This document shows, in pieces, positions 9,297-19,325 of a stretch of DNA of 26,204 nt (positions are counted from its first letter, which is position 1; each line of letters begins with the position of its first letter). Under the pieces are notes generated by a model. It was not told the origin of the DNA. It was given only the letters and a program-made list of their open reading frames with translations, and did not search any database. The position numbers and the translations under genes were made by a program. The DNA comes from Tubiluchus corallicola (taxonomy: Eukaryota; Priapulida; Priapulimorpha; Priapulimorphida; Tubiluchidae): the NCBI GenBank assembly GCA_030141605.1, contig JAQGDQ010001768.1, positions 1 to 26,204 on the forward strand, given 5' to 3'.

Positions 9297-11378
9297 GCGA
9301 ACACAGTTAACACACCACAGGTGCTTACTGCACGATGTGCGAATGCAGTTAACACACCACATGTACTTACTGCACGATGTGCGAACACAGTTAACACACC
9401 ACAGGTACTTACTGCACGATGTGCGAACACAGTTAACACACCACAGGTACTTACTGCACGATGTGCGAACACAGTTAACACACCACAGGTACTTACTGCA
9501 CGATGTGCGAACACAGTTAACACACCACAGGTACTTACTGAGCGATTTGCGAACACAGTTAACACACCACAGGTACTTACTGCACGATGTGCGAACACAG
9601 TTAACACACCACAGGTACTTACTGCACGATGTGCGAACACAGTTAACACACCACAGGTACTTACTGCACGATTTGCGAACACAGTTAACACACCACAGGT
9701 ATTTACTGCACGATTTGCAAACGCAGTTAACACACCACAGGTACTTACTGAGCGATTCGCGAACAGAGTTAACACACCACAGGTACTTACTGTGCGATTT
9801 GCAAACTCCGTTAACACACCACAGGTACTTACTGAGCGATTCGCGAACAGAGTTAACACACCACAGGTACTTACTGAGCGATTCGCGAACAGAGTTAACA
9901 CACCACAGGTACTTACTGAGCGATTCGCGAACAGAGTTAACACACCACAGGTACTTACTGTGCGATTTGCAAACACAGTTAACACACCACAGGTACTTAC
10001 TACGCGATTTGCAAACACAGTTAACACACCACAGGTACTTACTGAGCGATTCGCGAACAGAGTTAACACACCACAGGTACTTACTGTGCGATTTGCAAAC
10101 GCCGTTAACACACCACAGGTACTTACTGCACGATTTGCGAGCACAGTTAACACATCACAGGTACTTACTGTGCGATTTGCAAACGCCGTTAACACACCAC
10201 AGGTACTTACTGCGCGATTTGCGAACAGAGTTAACACACCACAGGTACTTACTGCGCGATTTGCAAACGCCGTTAACACACCACAGGTACTTACTGCACG
10301 ATTTGCAAACGCAGTTAACACACCACAGGTACTTACTGCGCGATTTGCAAACACAGTTAACACACCACAGGTACTTACTGTACGATTTGCAAACACAGTT
10401 AACACACCACAGGTACTTACTGCGCGATTTGCAAACGCAGTTAACACACCACAGGTACTTACTGCACGATGTGCGAACACAGTTAACACACCACAGGTAC
10501 TTACTGCACGATTTGCAAACACAGTTAACACACCACAGGTACTTACTGCGTGATGTGCAAACACCGTTAACACACCACAGGTACTTACTGCGCGATTTAC
10601 AAGTGCAGTTAACACACCACAGGTACTTACTGCTCGATTTGCAAACACAGTTAACACACCACAGGTACTTACTGCACGATTTGCAAACACAGTTAACACA
10701 CCACAGGTACTTACTGCACGATTTACAAACGCAGTTAACACACCACAGGTAGTTACTGCGTGATGTGCAAACGCCATTAACACACCACAGGTGCTTACTG
10801 CGCGATTTGCAAACACAGTTAACACACCACAGGTACTTACTGCGCGATTTGCAAACGCAACTAACACACCACAGGTACTTACTGCGCGATTTATAAACGC
10901 AGTTAACGCACCACAGGTACTTACTGCGCGATTTATAAACGCAGTTAACACACCACAGGTGCTTACTGCACGATTTATAAACGCCGTTAACACACCACAG
11001 GTACTTACTGCACGATTTATAAACACAGTTAACACACCACAGGTACTTAATGCACGATTTGCAAACACAGTTAACACACCACAGGTACTTACTGCACGAT
11101 TTGCAAACACAGTTAACACACCACAGGTGCTTACTGCGCGATTTATAAACGCCGTTAACACACCACAGGTGCTTACTGCGGGATTTATAAACGCCGTTAA
11201 CACACCACAGGTACTTACTGCGCGATTTATAAACGCAGTTAACACACCACAGGTGCTTACTGCGCGATTTGCAAACGCCATTAACACACCACAGGTGCTT
11301 ACTGCGCGATTTGCAAACACAGTTAACACACCACAGGTACTTACTGCGCGATTATCAAACGCCGTTAACACACCACAA
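9297..11378. repeat. 42-bp minisatellite array, 50 monomers (unit 1)
   Basis: The GTTAAC marker runs from 9306 to 11364, exactly 49 steps of 42 bp, with no phase break. A few monomers have ATTAAC or ACTAAC instead. The rest of the monomer is ACACACCACAGGTACTTACT followed by GCRCGATTTRCAAACRCA. Left-end monomers often have GATGTGCGAAC, middle ones GAGCGATTCGCGAACAGAG, right-end ones TTTATAAACGC and CAGGTGCTT, so the array has polarity. It is more GC-rich than its surroundings. It sits about 1.5 kb upstream of the BTB-BACK gene in that gene's direction. Long frames are open on both strands because the period is stop-free in most frames; see rejected items. Confidence 0.97.
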
Positions 11379-11911
11379 GCGTTCTGGGATTAGCCATATA
11401 TAAGTATCTTAGCCAGTATTCTATTGGTGATCCATTTTTTCTAGACGAGAATGATTTTTTGTGTGTTGCCCGTCTTAAACGTGACGTGGCCTGTGTTCAA
11501 TTTCTCATAGATACGTTTTTTATTCTTGAAGATATTTTAAAAAAAGTTTAGATTGGCAGCTGCTAAAAGCTATGAGTGCATTAGTGAACAATTTTAAAAA
11601 GTACTGTGATAACCTTTTAATATAATATGTAGTTTTAGATAAACAATTTTAGAAGTAAAATCTGATTTAGTGTGTATTATATAGTGCAACTGAATATAAC
11701 ATATGTGATATGATGTAATGTATATCTCTCTCTCACACACAAAACAATAATAAAAATCATCATAATTATTACCTGTATTTTTTTAAAGTTTTTAGACGTT
11801 TTGTAATCACATGTTTTTCAATACTCTTCTACGGCAGTAATAAAATCTATAAACTTTATTATTTACAAAGACGTTGTAATAATCTACAGTACAAAAACTT
11901 CGTTCCAAAAT
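11379..11911. other. Right flank of the 42-bp array and junction to unit 2
   Basis: AT-rich unique sequence with no supported gene. It contains TATATAAG at 11397-11404, a perfect TATAWAAG match on the plus strand. The same bases read CTTATATATGG on the minus strand, 19 bp downstream of a CCAAT (ATTGG at 11423-11427). A tiny 19-codon plus-strand frame starts at 11451. Several AATAAA-like words occur near 11741-11880. It is conserved at 25718-26204. Confidence 0.45.
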
Positions 11912-12240
11912 TTTGTAGCTTTTCAAGTTAAAAAAATATTTTTTTGTGATAATTCGAACACTACGTGTTAGTAAATTCACTGCGTGTAGTGATTTCTTGG
12001 GTGGCCAACAGATGGCGACAGTTGACTAAGATCCACTTAACTCGAAATGCCAACTCTCATATATTATCAGCAAGCGCCCATGATGCTTGCCTTGTAAGAT
12101 TGTGACGTCATGGTGATGACGTCATTAGAAAATGTGGACAATGTTTGTCAGAATAATAACTGAACCTGTGGTACAGTAAGACAAATTAATAAAATCGTTC
12201 TTTTCCAAGCTTCTTAAATGTGGAATTCTTTCCTAGAGAA
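11912..12240. other. Unit-start spacer, unit 2
   Basis: Counterpart of 1-344. The CTCF-like CCAACAGATGGCGAC is at 12005-12019. The paired TGACGTCA sites are at 12103-12110 and 12117-12124. The hairpin at the left end is weaker than in unit 1 because one stem base changed. No gene is visible. Confidence 0.6.
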
Positions 12241-12830
12241 CATGTTGGTAATTTAATTCAATTCAATACTTTTTTATTTGTCTGATTTGCATCACAAAGC
12301 ATTACAACTATATACATAATAATATTAACAAGGTTACTAGAGAACATGGTGGTAATTCAATTCAATTCAATTCAATACTTTTTTATTTGTCTGATTTGCA
12401 TCACAAAACTTTACAACTATATACATAATAATATGAATAAGGTTACTAGAGAACATGGTGGTAATTCAATTCAATACTTTTTTATTTGTCTGATTTGCAT
12501 CACAAAACTTTACAACTATATACATAATAATATGAATAAGGTTACTAGAGAACATGGTGGTAATTCAATTCAATAGTTTTTTATTTGTCTGATTTGCATC
12601 ACAAAGCTTTACAACTATATACATAATAATATGAATAAGGTTACTAGAGAACATGGTAGTAATTTAATTCAATAGTTTTTTATTTCTCTGATTTGCATCA
12701 CAAAACTTTACGATTATATACATAATAATATGAATAAGGTTACTAGAGAACATGGTGGTAATTCAATTCAATAGTTTTTTATTTGTCTGAGTTGCATCAC
12801 AAAGCTTTACAACTATATACGTAAAACAGC
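12241..12830. repeat. ~100-bp tandem repeat, about 6 copies
   Basis: Same family as 345-810 with about one extra monomer. Its last monomer carries TCTGAGTTGCATCAC (unit 1 has TCTGATTTGCATCAC). That variant recurs in the second block of this unit at 18862 onward. Confidence 0.75.
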
Positions 12831-13036
12831 TACGGTTTGCAAATTGTACAAATCAGCCCCGAGGAGAGTAGGAGCGTGAGCTTTCGAGACTCACCACGAG
12901 ATGGCGCCAGCACACGTATGGTGCAGACTGAAAAATACATACAAAATAGCTCAAAGTTAAAAACAATATTCAGTTATAAAAACAATTAATGATAATAATA
13001 CAGACAAATGAGATTAGAGGTATTTAAAAACGTATT
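12831..13036. repeat. Dispersed ~200-bp block, copy 3
   Basis: Counterpart of 811-1030, with CCACGAGATGGCGCC at 12894-12908. It runs into TGTTCA repeats on its right. Confidence 0.6.
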
Positions 13037-13044
13037 TAATATTT

Positions 13045-13196
13045 ATGTTCATGTTCATTAAACGTTCATGTTCATGAAATGTTCATGTTCATGAAATGTT
13101 CGTGTTCATGAAATGTTCATGTTCATGAAATGTTGATGTTCTTGTTTATGTTCATGTTCATATTCATGTTCATATTCACGTTAATGAAATGTTCAA
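13045..13196. repeat. TGTTCA short tandem repeat (unit 2)
   Basis: Same simple repeat as at 1033-1190; only one copy of this segment exists in unit 2. Confidence 0.8.
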
Positions 13197-14155
13197 ATGT
13201 AGAATTATTCTTGCTGGGGCCTGATTTCGTCATTTTCCGAATTACCAGTCTCTTTTTCGTACAGCATGACGTCACACGACTGACGATATGACGTCAGCAT
13301 GACGTCTCACACGACTGAAGCCATTTTTCCACCTCCAAATGGCTGTGACTTTAACTGCTTCAATGCTTTTGCTTTACGTGTTTGACTAAAACTAGAAAGA
13401 TTACAATTATCTTCCTAATTTCACTGAGATAATTAAGCAGTCATTCAAATGTGGAGTCTGATGAAGACGACTCGTTTACTGTCTGCTTTACAAGCGTAAA
13501 ATCAGTAAAAGACGGCCCCTCTGGGTTCCCTACCCCACCCCCCGAGAGTCGTAAAGCCGTTAATGGTGCGTAGTAATTTGCTTATCTCTCCTTCTTTAAC
13601 TCTTTCACATTTAGGGACACCCACACGTGAAGCCATGGAGAATTTACAACGCTAATTTTTGCTGTTTCATTTTGTACTTGTGTTCAGCTAGAAATGAGCC
13701 TTTTCACAGTTCCAGCGACTGATGATGATCGTGAAAAGGTCAAAGGTTAAGTGTTCCAGACAACGCGTTTGTGTACATTTGACAACGCCTCGCAGCCATT
13801 GCTGTTGTAATAGTAACAGTCTTAACAGCAATCTAGAACCTTGCTTAGTTCATTTTTCTGAACTGATGTGGCAGAAGGCTTTGTTTTACAAACATGTTAC
13901 GTGACGGTTGTAGCTACCATCTTTATCGTCGTCATTCCCACCGTCATCGTTGTCATTATAATTATAATATATAATTAAAATAATGATAATAATAATGCTG
14001 ATGATGATAATGTTTTGATTCATTTCAATTAATTTTGTTCATGTATCTTGTAACAGTGTAATGGTGCTTGTTAATGTATCTTCTGTCTTGTTTATTCTTT
14101 TTCAATTTTTTATATTTTGTAATTTTTCTTTTGGTTGTAATGATGATAAGTAAAC
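13197..14155. other. Conserved non-coding block, unit 2
   Basis: Counterpart of A1 and A2 in unit 1. The CRE cluster is at 13267-13274, 13289-13296 and 13300-13307 (the last is TGACGTCT). AGGTCA-A-AGGTTA is at 13737-13749. No supported gene. Confidence 0.55.
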
Positions 14156-14374
<219 letters not shown>

Positions 14375-14704
14375 TAACACAATTAATGCTGCAAAAGCGT
14401 TTCAGATAAATAAATAATAGGTTAAACATTTTATTAAATTTTATGGAATTTCAAATTCACCGCTGTGCTCATGCATTACCTGACGAACGTGTGTAGTTCG
14501 TCACAAACTAACACATCTGAACTGAGAGGTACAGCAATTGTTTTCGTGCAATGCATTTCCGTAATGCAGGCGCTAGTGCCCGTCTAGTTAGCGAATGATG
14601 AAATGCATGTAACAGGACAGAACTAGTGGCGCGAACGCGAAATTGTGTTTGTGTGGTAATAATTCTTTCACTCTAGTGCTAACTAAAGACCTTTTGTTTA
14701 CCTT
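14375..14704. other. Spacer with a perfect hairpin, unit 2
   Basis: Counterpart of 3804-4130. TGACGAAC (14481-14488) and GTTCGTCA (14496-14503) with the same 7-nt loop. No gene is visible. Confidence 0.5.
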
Positions 14705-15170
14705 TTCTGGTTTGGTTCTACATGTTCACTTTCGCCATCTAGTGCTAGTTAGAGACACTAAATTCATTTTCTAATTGTGCAAGTTACGGGAGTAGAGTAC
14801 AGTAGACACAACACAGTTCTTTTCTAATACTTTTTTCCGTTTCCCTTTTCTACATGGTCACTTTCGCCATCTAGTGCTAGTTAGAGACACTACATTTCAT
14901 TTTCTAATTGTGCAAGTTATGGGAGTAGAGTACAGTAGTCACAACAAAGTTCTTTTATAATACTTTTTTCCGTTTCCCTTTTCTACATGGTCACTTTCGC
15001 CATCTAGTGTTAGTTAGAGACACTACATTTCATTTTTCTAATTGTGCAAGTTATGGGATTAGAGTACAGCAGACACAACACAGTTCTTTTTTAATACTTT
15101 TTTTCCGTTTCCCTTTTCTACATGGTCACTTTCGCCATCTAGTGCTAGACCATTCTCTAATAGTCTGAGT
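14705..15170. repeat. ~133-bp tandem repeat with CGCCATCTAG, 4 copies
   Basis: CGCC words start at 14733, 14865, 14998 and 15133, with spacings of 132, 133 and 135 bp. All four are of the long subtype. The shorter TATTTAATAGTTT subtype seen at 4590-5090 in unit 1 is absent here. Confidence 0.85.
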
Positions 15171-15440
15171 TACGTGACAATTTTTTAACATGTTTTCCGT
15201 GTATAGAAACTGAATTCTTGAGCTCTATTTATCGCTAATCATGATTTAAGATCTTTCTTTTTTCAGTAGTGGTCCAGCTCTTGTTTGCATTTTAATAAAT
15301 AAATTATATATTATATAGTTGCCTGTCGTGAAGAAACTATTGCAACACGCTGATTTTATTCAAATATAATAATAGTTTATTAACGTGATTGATGGTAATT
15401 TGAAGCAAACATAGGCCTAATAATAAACGAATTGTACGTA
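15171..15440 (+). other. Acceptor-like site and poly(A) signal (possible terminal exon), unit 2
   Basis: Counterpart of 5216-5470. The pyrimidine-rich CAG ends at 15266 and AATAAA is at 15294-15299. Conservation of both may only reflect recent duplication. Confidence 0.25.
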
Positions 15441-15445
15441 CTATA

Positions 15446-15832
15446 ATGAGTAAATATCAGAATAATATCGAAGTATATACACCGGTGAAGAAAAACACAG
15501 GTATACAAAAATACAAATTTAACAAAAAATGTATCTGTAACACAATAATATCAGAACCAAGTGAAATAATTATTCAAATGACGATGGTAATCGTAAAGTC
15601 ATTATACAGGTGGGCCAAAATATTTATCGTCAAATTATTTAATAAAAGGCTCGTTAACTTTAACCAAAAAAACCATAAGCTTGCAGATGACGTCATTATT
15701 AATGGCATAAATGACGCAGCTAGTGGTTATAAAAAAACACGGGAGGTTGTAGCTGCAAAAGAGGCTACAGGTGACTTTTCAACATCAACAACAGTGCCCT
15801 CTGTAATCTCCTCTATCGTCGATGCACAATGA
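15446..15832 (+). CDS. Hypothetical 128-residue protein (intact frame, unit 2)
   Basis: An ATG-initiated frame of 128 codons, of no family I recognise. Residues 1-75 are rich in Lys, Asn and Ile with a short hydrophobic stretch (MVIVKSLYRW and IFIVKLF). Residues 76-128 are acidic to neutral and rich in Ala, Ser and Thr. There is no signal peptide or clear domain. The start has A at -3. An acceptor-like site and AATAAA lie upstream, and the CCTAGGCCT satellite begins right after the stop, so it is not obviously part of a transcript. The unit 1 copy is frameshifted, and most differences between copies are replacements. This could be a chance frame; confidence that it is a gene is low. Confidence 0.3.
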   Translation: MSKYQNNIEVYTPVKKNTGIQKYKFNKKCICNTIISEPSEIIIQMTMVIVKSLYRWAKIFIVKLFNKRLVNFNQKNHKLADDVIINGINDAASGYKKTREVVAAKEATGDFSTSTTVPSVISSIVDAQ

Positions 15833-15842
15833 TGAAAAAAAC

Positions 15843-16190
15843 CACAATTATTGTATACTATACGATGTACCTAGGCCTAAAAAACACAATTATTGTATAC
15901 TATACGATGTACCTAGGCCTAAAAAACAACACAATTATTGTATACTATACGATGTACCTAGGCCTAAAAAACAACGCAATTATTGTATACTATACGATGT
16001 ACCTAGGCCTAAAAAACAACAAAATTATTGTATACTATACGATGTACCTAGGCCTAAACAAACACAATTATTGTATACTATACGATGTACCTAGGCATAA
16101 AAAACACAATTATTGTATACTATACGATGTACCTAGGCCTAAAAAAACACAATTATTGTATACTATACGATGTACTTAGGCCTAAAAAGC
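15843..16190. repeat. 42-bp satellite with CCTAGGCCT, 8 copies (unit 2)
   Basis: Eight monomers as in unit 1. Several steps are 45 bp rather than 42 bp because of an extra AAC between the A-run and CACAATT. One monomer has CCTAGGCAT and the last CTTAGGCCT. Confidence 0.92.
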
Positions 16191-16438
16191 AACTCGATTA
16201 GTTTTGGTATTTCCTCTTTGTTGGCTATAAGTTGACCAAAATCTTGAATGAAAAAATGTTGAAGAACAAGGAGATTTACGAATGCCAAATCATACGATGC
16301 AGCTTGTACGTGACATTGTTATGCTGATCACAATCAATCATGACAAACCGACTTACTTCTTCAAAATGGGCGGCAGCGTACGGGGTGTAAATATTTATTG
16401 TCTATAAACAATCAATAGTAATCGTGAAAGCATCAGTT
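16191..16438 (-). other. 3' flank of the BTB-BACK gene, unit 2
   Basis: Presumed 3' UTR and downstream DNA of the minus-strand gene; closely similar to 6209-6483. No other gene is seen. Confidence 0.6.
16394..16399 (-). terminator. Poly(A) signal AATAAA for the BTB-BACK gene (unit 2)
   Basis: AATAAA on the minus strand about 40 bases after the stop, which lies 24 bases further downstream than the unit 1 stop in aligned sequence. Confidence 0.6.
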
Positions 16439-17746
16439 TCAAGAAATGATTTTCCTTTCAATTCTTTTTCTAAGCAGCATCAGAACTTTTATGCGAATTT
16501 TTCCATCATTAATAAACCCGGAAGCAGGGTTCATGACGGTTCTAAACTGTGCAATATTTCTCGCATACCAGACCCGTTTCTTTGTATCTTCATTTAGAAT
16601 AGTTTTGAGTGACCTTTGTGGATGATTGTTAATCACTTCAATGTAACTGTTCTTACGTATGCTGATGAAAGTAGAACAGGGACCAACTCCTAAATTCAAG
16701 CAACAGCCTTCACCACGGTTATCTCCAGCATTGGAGCAGTTTCTATCATTACAACTGAAAAGATAAATGACAAGCTTATCAGCATCACCAATGGTTGCAA
16801 TCTTTTCTGATAGAGGACCTGCCCATGGTCTTATTCCTAAACTATCAATTTTCTTAACAGGTACAGCACACATGACTGACACAACTTCTGCGTAGTTTCT
16901 CTGCGTTTTTGGAAATATTGATTCTGATGTCTCTTCTTGATGATAATTGATTAGAACATTTTCTTGCTCCTCGGCATTTAATATTCCAGTTGCTACCGGT
17001 CCTTTGATGAATAACTCTGGGTCCATTGTGGGAAATCTGATTTGAAACAATATGTCACATAAGACTGTTCTTTTGTTGAACACATTTTGCTCCATGTTCT
17101 TTCGCTTGCATTCAGCATCAGCCCATCTTAAAACTGCATCAAATAGTTTCACCTCTTCAGTAATAGTCAGTTCATCAAGTTTGACAATCCTCAATAAGTT
17201 GTCGTAGCTCAAGGAAGTAAAACTGTCGGACTTTATAACTGCTTCCGTCTCGACACTAATAACCTCCAAACACTTCATCTCTACATCTCGCTTTTCATAG
17301 AAACAAGCAGCTGTCAGAATGGTACAGACGTTGTCAGTTGTGATTTCAGATTTAAGGAAATCAGCAGCCATTTTTTCAAGTTCACGAATGTTGTATTTTT
17401 TAGCTAAGTAAAGTACCTGAAGAACATTATCACCAGTTAATTCAGCTTTGTCAGTATAAATAAATCTCAAAAGCAGCAGGAACACTTCAGGTTCAACGTC
17501 GGTTATTGGTATGACATCACCAAGTTTATGACACAGCGGCCCAAACAGCATCCTCTTAAAAACGTCACTTCTGAGTGCAAGTAAGTACCGACTAGCGTTG
17601 ATGATGATTTCACCAACTGAAAAAGTTACATCACATAATTCCTGGAAATCTTCGTTACCAAAAACATAATCGTGTCTCTCGTTCCAGTTACCCATCGCAT
17701 CAACCCTTTCAGCTGGAGTTTGCGGCTCGTCTAATGAAGTTGCCAT
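16439..17746 (-). CDS. BTB/POZ-BACK domain protein, BTBD1/2/3/6-like (unit 2 copy)
   Basis: A 435-residue single-exon frame, paralogue of the gene at 6484-7752 with the same start context. The BTB domain (about residues 33-133) and BACK domain (about 138-245) are nearly unchanged, including NKRTVL and QIRFPTM. The protein is 13 residues longer: five from in-frame insertions in the last third and eight because the unit 1 stop reads AGA here. Residues ~280-427 differ at roughly a fifth or more of positions, yet the cysteine pattern (C-x4-C-x10-CC) and blocks such as KNSYIEVIN and NIAQFRTVM are kept. By family it should act as a Cullin-3 adaptor; its target may differ from that of the unit 1 protein. 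Every indel between the copies within the coding region keeps frame, which argues that both are or recently were functional. Confidence 0.9.
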   Translation of the reverse strand: MATSLDEPQTPAERVDAMGNWNERHDYVFGNEDFQELCDVTFSVGEIIINASRYLLALRSDVFKRMLFGPLCHKLGDVIPITDVEPEVFLLLLRFIYTDKAELTGDNVLQVLYLAKKYNIRELEKMAADFLKSEITTDNVCTILTAACFYEKRDVEMKCLEVISVETEAVIKSDSFTSLSYDNLLRIVKLDELTITEEVKLFDAVLRWADAECKRKNMEQNVFNKRTVLCDILFQIRFPTMDPELFIKGPVATGILNAEEQENVLINYHQEETSESIFPKTQRNYAEVVSVMCAVPVKKIDSLGIRPWAGPLSEKIATIGDADKLVIYLFSCNDRNCSNAGDNRGEGCCLNLGVGPCSTFISIRKNSYIEVINNHPQRSLKTILNEDTKKRVWYARNIAQFRTVMNPASGFINDGKIRIKVLMLLRKRIERKIIS

Positions 17747-18155
17747 TTCTTTTGCTAATAGAATTTTCTGACCTCTCTGCTGATCGAGAACTTGTATAAA
17801 TGGCTGGTGTAACTACAGACACGAGATGAAATAATTTAAACTTTGTACTTTTTATCAGTTTTTTGCTCTACAATCATTAAAGGTAAACATACAGTTGTAA
17901 TTTTATACATCCACGCTGCCTCGCCTTATACAAACAACTAACTGTGACCTTTGTACCCTTGGTTTATAAACTTATGACACCGACTAAAAAAAAATCTTCA
18001 CTTTGTCTAATATCATGTGTAACTTAAGCATCTTGTCCCAACTTTATTAGGAATTAGAATAAGTTCAAGTACCTTTCAATGCTAATCAGAACTTTTTTAA
18101 AATTTAAAGCAAGAAATGAAAAACAACAAATTAAAGAGATATATTATTATTAAAA
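17747..18155 (-). promoter_or_regulatory. 5' flank and putative promoter of the BTB-BACK gene, unit 2
   Basis: GTATAAAA on the minus strand at 17908-17901 is conserved with unit 1. The first ~100 bases before the ATG differ from unit 1 at about four positions. The short upstream frame seen in unit 1 is closed here by a TAA. Confidence 0.4.
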
Positions 18156-18560
18156 TCATTTTATTTTATTCGTGAAACGGGGCTAAACCGGCTGAGGATC
18201 CTACACCTCAAAACAATGTAAACTATGAAAGTTGAAAGGAAAATACTATTTTTTCAAGAATTGCTTAGTGAAAGAATTATTAGCACAGAGTTGAAATTGC
18301 ATTCGCACCACAAGTTCTTCGCGGTTAAACCTCTTGCACAAAAAGCGGTGCTGTACCACTTAGTTCAAATGTGTTCAGGTGTGACGTGGTGCACACGTTA
18401 GCTCAGGTGTGAGTTCAGCTGTAAACTTGAATTTTGAATTATAAACTTAAAATTTGTCAAGTTTTCATATGTCATTTTCACACTGAATGATATACAGTAG
18501 CACTGTACTTCAATTTTTTCTTTCCTTGAAAATTATGCCCACTCGTTGTGCCATCCTAGT
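18156..18560. other. Upstream spacer, unit 2
   Basis: Counterpart of 8161-8568. The plus-strand frame from 18225 stops after 58 codons. No supported gene. Confidence 0.4.
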
Positions 18561-18763
<203 letters not shown>

Positions 18764-19105
18764 CACAAAACTTTACAACTATATACATAATAATATTAAT
18801 AAGGTTACTAGAGAACATGGTGGTAATTCAATTTAATTCAATTCAATAGTTTTTTATTTGTCTGAGTTGCATCACAAAGCTTTACAACTATATACGTAAA
18901 ACAGCTACGGTTTGCAAATTGTACAAATCAGTCCCGAGGAGAGTAGGAGCGTGAGCTTTCGAGACTCACCACGAGATGGCGCCAGCACATGCATGGTGCA
19001 GACTGAAAAATACATACAAAATAGCTCAAAGTTAAAAACAATATTCAGTTATAAAAACAATTAATGATAATAATACAGACAAATGAGATTAGAGGTATTT
19101 AAAAA
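18764..19105. repeat. Partial ~100-bp repeat plus dispersed block, copy 4
   Basis: CCACGAGATGGCGCC is at 18969-18983. Unlike copy 2 in unit 1, this copy matches the first block of its own unit (12784 onward) almost exactly through TCTGAGTTGCATCAC and ACAACTATATACGTAAAACA. Confidence 0.7.
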
Positions 19106-19325
19106 CGTCAATTAGCAGGTATCAAATCAAATATTTGCTTTTTAAAACGCTGTAATTGAATGAGCCTATCGTTATTAATTCATAAAAACATTTTTTACAT
19201 CTGATATAAAATTATAAGTTGATATAAGGCAGTGTACTTTAGTAAATAAATAGAAATTAAAACTACAAAATTCGTAAAAAAAGTAAATTGCAGTTTTTAA
19301 AATGCCACGCAGCATTTTCACTTTC
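19106..19325. other. Left flank of the 42-bp array, unit 2
   Basis: Counterpart of 9086-9296. No gene is visible. An ATG at 19302 opens into the array in one plus-strand frame, but unit 1 lacks this ATG. Confidence 0.5.

Noticed and set aside
9143-11371. 742-codon minus-strand frame ending in a ~60-residue non-repeat tail
   Set aside because: There is no ATG at its upstream end; an in-frame stop lies just outside the array and the first ATG is in the third monomer. The tail is conserved in unit 2, but so is all nearby non-coding DNA.
9297-11378. CRISPR-like array
   Set aside because: Monomers are contiguous 42-bp repeats with no unique spacers, in a eukaryotic setting with no cas genes.
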